Shown here: positions 7,001-11,238 of the stretch, piece after piece
Layout: the number at the start of each line of letters is the position of its first letter
How positions within the stretch are numbered: the first letter of the stretch is position 1
Assembly (NCBI GenBank): GCA_003118195.1
Contig: BEXV01000537.1
Coordinates: 199,396-210,633, forward strand
DNA from: Hemicentrotus pulcherrimus
Taxonomy: Eukaryota > Echinodermata > Echinoidea > Camarodonta > Strongylocentrotidae
DNA length: 11,238 nt
Direction of reading: 5' to 3'
Program-made: the position numbers and the translations under genes
The notes under the pieces: generated by a model
What the model was told of the DNA's origin: nothing
Database searches by the model: none
Seen by the model: the letters and a program-made list of their open reading frames with translations, nothing else

Positions 7001-10000
7001 CGGACTTCAAATTAGACTACCCTGTTGAAATTAAAACTAAAATATTTGAATTTAATCTGATCTGGGCCCGTTGCATAAAGCTTACCATTAGTGGTAACTT
7101 TGCCATCAATGGCAAATACCATGGTAACAGGGCTCACCAGCCAATCAAAATCAAGGTTTAGATGCTAGTTACCATTGATGGCAAAGTTACCGTCAATGGT
7201 AAGTTTTGTGCAACAGGCCCCTAGATCATGATATTGTGCTTCATGAGGAATTGTTTACTTTATACTAACAGAGAGAAAACTGCAGAATGTTGATGATGAA
7301 TACAAGCAGAAATCAGAGGAGGATGACATTCTGAACAGACAGGCCATCCAAGAGAGACTACTCAAACTAAAACGTGAGATGGAGATCAAGTCCAGAGAAG
7401 AGATAAATCGAGAGGTACAAATCATTATGTAATACAATTTTGAAGGAAAGCAATCACCAAAAGTATTTTGCTCTGTATGTGTGAGGTCCAATGCCAGTGT
7501 GCTGTGTTCAAAATGCAGAGATGCCAACTAGTACGGATTTCCCGTAATTTCTACGGGAAATCGGCCGATTACGGGCGGTACGATTTTCATACCATAAATC
7601 CCAGATTTTGCCGATTTTGCTGATTTTCAAAATTAGCACTTTAAGGTTTAGCACGTACTTTTGATTATTGCAGCGCAGCTATCCTTGAATCCATGCATAG
7701 AAATCCCATAGGGCTTCCGATCGGACAATTTGTTATCTAGCACACCCCTTTCACAGTGCAGGTGCATACATGTGTGTCTTTGCTTCGCGAGCGGGGGCCG
7801 GGTGAAATACCTCTCTTGGCCGCGCCGCTACCGCCCGGCCAGCGCCAGGCCTCACTACTCTAGCGCCGTGTACACTGTCGGATTTCTCACAGGCTGTCAC
7901 AGCGTTCGTCGATTTTCGTCGATAATCTGAACTCATGTTGGTTGGATTTAGATATCGATCATCATGTCTTCCACAACTAAAGAAGCGTGGCAAGAAGTTA
8001 CAGACTTTTATAGAAGAATACAGTAAGAAATGGAAATGCATCGTTCCTTCAAAGAAAAGCCTGAATCATGCTAGGTGCACGATATGTACATCAGATTTCA
8101 ACATTGGACAAACGACGTACAGTGGCATATCAAGACTCAAAAACACCAATCAGTCGTTGGAGCCAGTGGTAGAAACACAACAATGGAGAAATTTCTTTTT
8201 TCTGGAGATTCATCGGTGATCAGAGCAGAAGCCCTCATGACAATTTTTTTAATAGAACACAACATAGCTTTCTCTGCAGCTCAACAGAACACTTTCAATA
8301 TGGAGTTGACACCAACTTATGAACTTACATGTACCGTACATGTGCAAGGACGCTGCAAAAGACTATAGTAACATATCAAGACATTTTGTCATGAGTTCTT
8401 TCAGTCTTTCAGTAGAATACTTTCAATATGGAGTTACATGCACATGAACAGGTATGTTACTTTTATTTAACTTGTTGTGCTATAGCGCTTGCCTGCGGGA
8501 GCTGCGCTTGCCAGCGTGCAGAAAAATTTGTGTCGCGCAGAAAATTACTGATTTTGTCTCCAAATTACTGATTTTTAGCCTTATGATTACTGATTTGTGC
8601 TCTGAAAGGTTGGCATCCCTGAAAATGTCATCTTTAGAAGTTAAGATATACTTTATAAAGAGACATTGCAAGTTTTTTGTACAGTCTAATGAGGGAAAAA
8701 AAGCTATGTGTTTGTTGCTATGTGAGATGATTAAAGGCATCCATACTTATATGCATGCACAATGCAGACTAGAGATTACACCGAGGAACTTTCAAGTGGG
8801 CATTTTTTTTTGGGGGGGGGGAAGGTGATGTTATGTGTTCTAACACAAATTCGTGTTTGTGGGGCACATTGTTGGTCCCTTTTGGTTTTATGAAGGTACC
8901 TGCAATATCTATATAAATTGACCAAAAAATTGAGAGAAGTAACTCTAAAGAGATATAAAAGAGAATGTGAGTGTGTTGTTTTCAGAGCTGTTAAGTATCG
9001 AGTGAGATTGTTTTAAATATACAAGTGTTATTTCACAGCACCCCTTATCATGTGTACCCTGTCTATAATTGTGCTTTATTATTCCTACAGAATTTTTGAA
9101 GGTATTCATTGTTTGAATAGGATACTTGTTACAATGTTTCTTTTGGTTTTCAGATTTCCAGGTTCAAAGAAAGTTCATTGAAACGTGTTGAGCTGGAGGA
9201 GAGGGAGAAAGCTCGTAAAGAAATTGCAAGTGCTAGAAGACAGGTAGGGATTTAACTTTATAATAAATTTGTTTGTTTGTTTCATAGTGTCATCAATCAG
9301 CACTTTTTCTTACTCTTTATTTATCATTTTCTAAGATGTTGCATTTTTTGGATTGATTTGTCACTAATCTTGACTGAGACATTTATTGTATAAAAATGAA
9401 GAAGACATATGCACAAAGTCTTGTGCATATAAGGTCACTCTTTAAAAAAAAGATAAGGAAAGAGCAGTTATTATTCCCTCGGGATATAGTAACGCTGCCG
9501 TGCGTCCGTCCGTGCGTCCGTAACAAATTTGGTTTCCGATCGATAACTTTAGTAATGTTTGACAGATTAAAATATGATTGTAATGGCTTGAATATTTAGT
9601 TTAGTTGGAATATGTATCACACAAAACATATAACAGAAGTTATTTTTCTGTGACTTGTAGATTGAGAACACATACCAAGCGAAGTCAGATGCACTGAGGG
9701 ATCGAGAGCAATCTACAATGGATAGGATACAGAAACATCAAGAGGTAATTACAACAAATTGTTTAGTTATTGCTTTATGATTTATTTATTTATTTATTTA
9801 TTTTGCATCATTTTGAATCAAATAATAATATCAAATCTCAATTTAAAATATCACTCCTCCTTTAATCATGCAGCATTCGGTATTTTAAATGGGATTAACT
9901 TTCATGCACTGTATTGACCCGAGTTTAATTGACATGGTTTGTGTTTTATCCAGTTGTTTTTTGAGAGATCATATCTGATTTTTGTCCTAATTTTTCTTCA

Positions 10001-10116
10001 CCCATACAGTTAGTGGAGAAGGAAACCTATGCCCAGAGACAAAGCCTTCTTGACGAGCTCAGAACAATTAAACAGAGGGAGGCAGGTATCAGAAGAGAAG
10101 CAGAAATTAATGGAAG
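3996..10116 (+). CDS. OFD1: OFD1 centriolar/ciliary protein, N-terminal 317 residues in nine exons (3' incomplete)
   Basis: OFD1 acts at the distal ends of centrioles and in centriolar satellites. It limits centriole length and is needed to build cilia (established for vertebrates). The coding exons are 3996-4094, 4540-4764, 5211-5279, 5828-5858, 6497-6601, 7272-7414, 9154-9243, 9661-9744 and 10010-10116. They join in frame as 953 nt. The evidence is residue-level similarity to vertebrate OFD1: an N-terminal [15 protein letters not shown] block, the LisH core [20 protein letters not shown] (residues 79-98), [20 protein letters not shown], and later [11 protein letters not shown] and IQKHQE within a coiled coil from about residue 178. 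Every junction has GT/AG. An in-frame stop upstream fixes the start. The gene continues past the right edge after a phase-2 donor. Orthology is confident; expression and completeness cannot be judged. Confidence 0.93.
4095..4539 (+). other. OFD1: OFD1 intron 1
   Basis: This 445-bp AT-rich intron has no element of its own except a short tandem repeat directly at the donor. TTTGTTAGATGA occurs at 4096-4107 and 4108-4119, and a partial TTAGATGA at 4120-4127. The repeat overlaps the splice donor GTTTGT. Confidence 0.85.
4540..4764 (+). CDS. OFD1: OFD1 coding exon 2, LisH motif (residues 34-108)
   Basis: The acceptor CTGAAATAG precedes [13 protein letters not shown], which completes the first helix pair. 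The LisH motif spans about residues 72-104 and includes [15 protein letters not shown] and VFLPESG, nearly identical to the vertebrate motif. LisH motifs mediate dimerisation, and this one is required for OFD1 centrosomal localisation in vertebrates. The exon is 225 nt, phase 0 at both ends, with donor AAG|GTGTGT. Confidence 0.95.
4765..5210 (+). other. OFD1: OFD1 intron 2
   Basis: This 446-bp AT-rich intron shows no recognisable element. The short open frames at 4819-5013 (plus) and 4869-5069 (minus) lie wholly inside it and have no protein-like features. Confidence 0.85.
5211..5279 (+). CDS. OFD1: OFD1 coding exon 3 (residues 109-131)
   Basis: It encodes [20 protein letters not shown] followed by KKL, corresponding to the vertebrate segment just after the LisH motif. 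The acceptor TTTCTAAATAG and donor TTG|GTAAGA are both strong. The exon is 69 nt, phase 0. Confidence 0.93.
5280..5827 (+). other. OFD1: OFD1 intron 3, with a G12 run
   Basis: This is a 548-bp intron. A run of twelve G bases at 5393-5404 is the only notable feature. Such runs are common in this window (poly-C at 1, C10 at 1494, G10 at 8812). Confidence 0.85.
5828..5858 (+). CDS. OFD1: OFD1 coding exon 4, 31-nt micro-exon (residues 132-141 plus one base)
   Basis: The acceptor CTGTTTTAG is followed by [10 protein letters not shown] and one further G, then donor AAAAG|GTAAGA. The exon is 31 nt long and in phase 1. It is accepted because it is the only way seen to join exon 3 (phase 0) to exon 5, which needs one leading base to make Gly before FLWQLL, and because both splice sites are near consensus. 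The peptide itself is poorly conserved. Confidence 0.8.
5859..6496 (+). other. OFD1: OFD1 intron 4
   Basis: This is 638 bp of AT-rich DNA. I see no exon and no clear repeat in it. Confidence 0.8.
6497..6601 (+). CDS. OFD1: OFD1 coding exon 5 (residues 142-177 in part)
   Basis: The split Gly codon is completed and followed by [20 protein letters not shown], similar to the vertebrate GFLMHFLKELAEYHQAKE block. It continues through [14 protein letters not shown] to donor ATAG|GTCAGT. The exon is 105 nt, phase 1 to phase 1. The open frame extends upstream and downstream of the exon, but the acceptor TTATCAACAG and the homology limits set its borders. Confidence 0.9.
6971..7058 (+). repeat. possible SINE-like remnant in intron 5
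   Basis: CAGGGCTCTCTGGAAGAGCA (6971-6990) followed by ACTACCCTGTTGAAATTAAA (7017-7036) and an AT-rich tail recalls the 3' half of metazoan SINEs that end in a CCCTG-type word and an A/T-rich tail. No promoter boxes are visible and the match is from memory, so the call is weak. Confidence 0.3.
7059..7227. mobile_element. 169-bp fold-back MITE in OFD1 intron 5
   Basis: The left arm starts GATCTGGGCCCGTTGCATAA. The right arm, read as reverse complement, starts GATCTAGGGGCCTGTTGCAC. The two arms pair over about 50-55 bases with few mismatches, including the shared inner word GGTAACTTTGCCATCAATGG (left 7093-7112). The short middle includes TACCATGGTAAC and CCAGCCAATCAAAATCAAGG. There is no coding capacity, as expected of a non-autonomous element moved by a transposase in trans. 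No convincing target duplication was identified; a TA or GATC-type site is possible because the ends merge with GATC. It ends 44 bp before exon 6. Confidence 0.85.
7115..7128 (+). promoter_or_regulatory. RFX X-box-like imperfect palindrome inside the MITE
   Basis: AATACCATGGTAAC matches the symmetric RFX X-box GTTACCATGGTAAC at 12 of 14 positions. Further half sites in the same MITE are GGTAAC at 7093-7098 and GTTACC at 7168-7173 and 7186-7191. RFX factors drive ciliary genes in animals. Function here is inference, and the half sites may simply reflect the MITE's palindromic structure. Confidence 0.35.
7272..7414 (+). CDS. OFD1: OFD1 coding exon 6, start of coiled coil (residues 177-224)
   Basis: After acceptor ATACTAACAG the exon completes a Glu codon and reads [20 protein letters not shown], then [20 protein letters not shown] and REEINRE. 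The heptad-like charge pattern opens the long coiled coil that fills most of OFD1. The exon is 143 nt and ends in phase 0 at GAG|GTACAA. The intron before it carries a MITE whose end is only 44 bp from this acceptor. The antisense open frame here is a shadow. Confidence 0.92.
7536..7562. repeat. subterminal hairpin at the left end of the hAT-like element
   Basis: GATTTCCCGTA (7536-7546) and TACGGGAAATC (7552-7562) are perfect inverted 11-mers with a 5-base loop. They begin 20 bases inside the left terminal repeat. Subterminal motifs of this sort often serve as transposase binding sites. Confidence 0.8.
7977..8281 (+). pseudogene. hAT transposase N-terminal remnant with BED zinc finger, frameshifted
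   Basis: Frame 1 (7977-8108) reads [20 protein letters not shown] then [20 protein letters not shown] and DFNIG. It supplies the first zinc pair C-x2-C (codons at 8076 and 8085). The likeness then moves to the next frame from about 8108, [14 protein letters not shown], which supplies the H-x5-H pair (8126 and 8144), followed by MEKFLFSGD and [20 protein letters not shown]. This order matches transposase-derived proteins of hAT type with an SDFxIG..GKNDVxxH BED finger. Compared with that pattern a few residues between IG and ND are missing, so a small deletion has shifted the frame. Similarity stops near 8281, before the RNase H-like catalytic core. It cannot make an active transposase. An ATG exists at 7935 in the first frame and another at 7964 in a different frame; the true start is not certain. 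Confidence 0.75.
8287..8435 (+). repeat. short direct repeats and palindrome inside the hAT-like element
   Basis: GAACACTTTCAATATGGAGT (8287 onward) recurs as GAATACTTTCAATATGGAGT (8415 onward), with one mismatch over 21 bases. Between them ACATGTAC-C-GTACATGT (8327-8343) is a perfect 8-bp inverted repeat. This marks where transposase similarity ends and filler sequence begins. Confidence 0.8.
8544..8596 (+). repeat. three subterminal ATTACTGATTT repeats near the right end of the hAT-like element
   Basis: ATTACTGATTT is present at 8544-8554, 8564-8574 and 8586-8596, spaced 20 and 22 bp, about two helical turns. Related words of the type AAATCGGCCGATTAC occur in the opposite orientation at the left end. 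This is the expected arrangement for transposase binding sites. Confidence 0.75.
8628..9153 (+). other. OFD1: right part of OFD1 intron 6, with T9G10 run
   Basis: This is ordinary AT-rich intron from the hAT-like element to the exon 7 acceptor. A T9 run passes directly into G10 at 8803-8821. No exon is seen; the open frame at 8454-8828 spans the transposon end and a homopolymer and is not a gene. Confidence 0.75.
9154..9243 (+). CDS. OFD1: OFD1 coding exon 7, coiled coil (residues 225-254)
   Basis: Acceptor TTGGTTTTCAG is followed by [20 protein letters not shown], then [10 protein letters not shown] and donor CAG|GTAGGG. The exon is 90 nt, phase 0. It aligns with the vertebrate coiled-coil segment rich in K and E before the ACQAKSEAL block. 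The 1,739-bp intron before it contains the hAT-like element. Confidence 0.9.
9244..9660 (+). other. OFD1: OFD1 intron 7 with hairpin and CCGTGCGT repeat
   Basis: This is a 417-bp intron. ATATGCACAA (9407-9416) and TTGTGCATAT (9421-9430) form a perfect 10-bp stem with loop AGTC. CCGTGCGTCCGT is repeated exactly at 9498-9509 and 9510-9521, followed by TTTGGTTTCCGATCGATAAC. That CGTCCGT-then-TTTCCG-GATAAC arrangement resembles a dispersed repeat of marine invertebrates as I remember it, so a mobile-element remnant is possible. Confidence 0.6.
9661..9744 (+). CDS. OFD1: OFD1 coding exon 8, coiled coil (residues 255-282)
   Basis: It reads [20 protein letters not shown], then DRIQKHQE. The [22 protein letters not shown] series matches vertebrate [23 protein letters not shown] closely and is one of the clearest OFD1 signatures here. 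The exon is 84 nt, phase 0, with acceptor TGACTTGTAG and donor GAG|GTAATT. Confidence 0.95.
9781..9800. repeat. (TTTA)5 microsatellite in OFD1 intron 8
   Basis: Five TTTA units lie within the 265-bp intron 8 (9745-10009). Nothing else is seen in that intron. Confidence 0.9.
10010..10116 (+). CDS. OFD1: OFD1 coding exon 9, coiled coil (residues 283-317 plus two bases)
   Basis: Acceptor CACCCATACAG precedes [20 protein letters not shown], then [15 protein letters not shown] and a split codon AG. It corresponds to vertebrate [26 protein letters not shown]. Donor GGAAG|GTGAGC leaves phase 2. No acceptor followed by a suitable coiled-coil reading frame was found in the remaining 1.1 kb, so exon 10 should lie outside the window. 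Confidence 0.93.
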
Positions 10117-10233
10117 GTGAGCAAATGACGTAAAATTTGATTTGACACTTTTTATTGTGGTTGCTTTTGTTGTGAACCGAGGAACAGAGTAGGTCATGTG
10201 CAAAGTCTATAGGAATGCAAAAAAATCAGTAGT

Positions 10234-10294
10234 CAATTCTTTAATCCTCATCCAATCTCAGGATACAATTCTTTAATCCTCATCCAATCTCAGG
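10234..10294 (+). repeat. perfect 29-bp direct repeat flush against the large palindrome
   Basis: The 29-base unit starting CAATTCTTTAATCCTC and ending CAATCTCAGG is present at 10234-10262 and 10266-10294 without mismatch, separated by ATA (period 32). The last four bases of the second copy are the first four of the palindrome's left arm. Confidence 0.92.
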
Positions 10295-10391
10295 TGGACA
10301 AGGACATTTTTTTCAGGCATTTATGTAGGCATTTATGTATACCATATATGGTATACATAAATGCCTGAAAAAAATGTCCTTGTCCACCTGA
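10290..10391. repeat. ~100-bp near-perfect palindrome in OFD1 intron 9
   Basis: The 38-bp arms at 10290-10327 and 10354-10391 are exact reverse complements (outer ends CAGGTGGACAAGG and CCTTGTCCACCTG). Between them are a 12-bp tandem copy of GGCATTTATGTA (10328-10339) and the central palindrome TACCATATATGGTA (10340-10353). Alternatively, 10328-10365 is a 38-bp palindrome with no spacer. Except for the 12-bp duplication the whole stretch is a perfect palindrome. It could extrude as a cruciform in DNA or form a long hairpin in the intron RNA. No transposon ends or coding sequence are seen in it. Confidence 0.95.
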
Positions 10392-10840
10392 TCCTTTAGA
10401 CAAGCCCCACTGTACTACTTGTAGCTACTTGCTCTCTCTACATAGAAAACAATGCCTAAGCGGTGACCATTGGTCCCCCGTGATCCTCTTTTTCTTATGT
10501 TAATTGAGAGCTGAGTTGATGAGATAGCCACCTGTCAGTGACCACGCTGTGTGGTCTAATCCCTCCTGGCCAAACTAGAACAGATGGCTTTTAAACCAGA
10601 AAAGATTAGCATGAAGAGCCAGAACGCGAGTGTTACTCTGCCTTTACGTACTGACAAGAAACTTATACATGTTTTGCATGTCGGATGATTTTATTGAAGA
10701 AAGTAAGAATGTATTAGTTTTTAAGTTCGGTTCCTGTGTATTCTTCCTTATAAGAACTCAACATGATCTTTCAGTTAATCCAACTGGTGCCCCTTTTTAA
10801 CGGTTCTTCTTGTGGCCATGTTATCCATGTTATGCCGGAG
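10392..10840 (+). other. OFD1: OFD1 intron 9, no exon found
   Basis: This continues the phase-2 intron after exon 9. Candidate acceptors (for example before ATGGCTTTTAAACCAG at 10583) were read in the required phase and run into stops within a few codons. An isolated GGTGCCCCTTTTTAA word near 10787 resembles the minisatellite core at 841. Confidence 0.6.
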
Positions 10841-10959
10841 CTAAAGCTAGAGTAATAATTCCCAAACAGCTCTTTGGAAGCGCATATAGACGTATAATGT
10901 GCTATCCGCTATACAAGAACCAAATGTTATTCATTATTACCGGGTATTACTATTATTAT
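10841..10959 (+). repeat. degenerate SINE-like 3' tail
   Basis: The order CTAAAGCTAGAGTAATAATT, then AGCTCTTTGGAAGCGC, then GCTATACAAGAACC (10908-10921), then ATTATT-type repeats resembles the 3' part of widespread metazoan SINEs that end in GCGCTATA-AAGAAC-(ATT)n. The 14-mer is shared exactly with 3775-3788. No 5' promoter boxes were found, so the copy appears truncated. Confidence 0.5.
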
Positions 10960-11222
10960 CCACTACTTGTGTACATTTAGAAAGCAGTTTGCATATATGA
11001 GGTTCTCATTTCCTAATATGGAGCTACTTTGTTACGAATAAGAATCTCTACCATGCAGACTCGGCAGGAATGTTTTTTTAACCCTGGTGAAAATTAAGTA
11101 AAATGTAATCTTGTAATACCCTAGGGGTCATTTGATAAGTTCAAAGCAGTTTTCAGTTTGAAAGAATGCATTTACATTTTTATTACAATTTTTGGTACCT
11201 GTTTTGGGGGAGAATTCTCACC
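10960..11222 (+). other. OFD1: end of window, OFD1 intron 9 sequence without features
   Basis: AT-rich DNA with no exon, repeat or RNA gene seen. The OFD1 gene is presumed to continue beyond. Confidence 0.6.
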
Positions 11223-11238
11223 TTTTTTTTTTTTTTTT
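11223..11238. repeat. poly-T run at window edge
   Basis: At least sixteen T bases end the window. Like the poly-C at the left edge, it is probably a contig boundary at a homopolymer. Confidence 0.9.

Larger units (their letters stand above)
7516..8621 (+). mobile_element. complete 1,106-bp hAT-like DNA transposon in OFD1 intron 6
   Basis: The left end CAGAGATGCCAAC (7516-7528) and right end GTTGGCATCCCTG (8609-8621) are inverted repeats matching at 12 of 13 positions. The start CAGRG is typical of hAT ends. AAAATG flanks the element on both sides (7510-7515 and 8622-8627), giving a perfect 6-bp target duplication rather than the 8 bp usual for hAT. The interior carries a broken BED-finger transposase N-terminus; the catalytic domain is absent, so the copy is non-autonomous. 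Subterminal repeats and a hairpin lie near the two ends. It lies in the host gene's orientation and accounts for most of this long intron. Confidence 0.85.

Noticed and set aside
7255..7527. 90-residue minus-strand open frame
   Set aside because: It is the antisense shadow of OFD1 exon 6; its serine/leucine-rich composition comes from the Glu/Lys-rich coiled coil on the other strand.
8454..8828. 124-residue open frame, the longest in the window
   Set aside because: It crosses the hAT-like element's right end, a target duplication and a T9G10 run. No domain is recognised and it is best explained as chance.
9396..9599. 67-residue open frame in intron 7
   Set aside because: It covers the hairpin, an A run and the CCGTGCGT repeat, with no protein-like features.
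10583..10630. Possible OFD1 exon 10 beginning ATGGCTTTTAAACCAG
   Set aside because: In the phase required by exon 9 it reaches a stop within about ten codons and shows no coiled-coil likeness.

Overview
The window is eukaryotic, most likely from a marine invertebrate deuterostome. It holds one recognisable protein-coding gene, and that gene is split into short exons with consensus GT/AG splice sites. The intervening DNA is AT-rich and carries fold-back transposons, degenerate SINE-like tails, microsatellites and homopolymer runs. I favour an echinoderm because of the frequent TAGGCCTA/ACATGTA-type words and the GCTATACAAGAACC-(ATT)n tails. A hemichordate, lancelet or mollusc cannot be excluded from sequence alone. 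There is no sign of an operon, a bacterial gene or a virus.

Layout. Positions 1-3949 contain no gene I can support. They hold a poly-C edge, a degenerate ~21-bp minisatellite (836-1312), a C-rich quadruplex-type tract (1494-1532), and two ~560-bp copies of the same sequence (2498-3055 and 3057-3616) separated by one ambiguous base. The two copies are probably an unmerged contig overlap rather than a real duplication.

From 3996 to 10116 the plus strand carries nine coding exons encoding the first 317 residues of OFD1, the centriole-distal-end and centriolar-satellite protein needed for cilium formation. An N-terminal FOP-like dimerisation motif and a LisH motif are followed by a long coiled coil. 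A likely 5' UTR acceptor lies just upstream of the start codon. The rest of the gene (roughly two thirds, judged against the vertebrate protein of about 1,000 residues) lies beyond the right edge.

The introns hold the mobile DNA. Intron 5 has a 169-bp fold-back MITE ending 44 bp before exon 6, and it contains several RFX/X-box-like half sites. Intron 6 has a complete 1,106-bp hAT-like element with terminal inverted repeats, a 6-bp target duplication and a frameshifted BED-finger transposase remnant. Intron 7 has a small perfect hairpin and a CCGTGCGT repeat. Intron 9 has a ~100-bp, nearly perfect palindrome joined to a 29-bp direct repeat, and a SINE-like 3' tail. Both window edges are homopolymers (C21 and T16), as expected of contig ends in a shotgun assembly.

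I see no new multi-gene system. The items most worth checking are the large intronic palindrome, the hAT element with 6-bp duplications, the X-box-bearing MITE in a ciliary gene, and the N-joined duplication.
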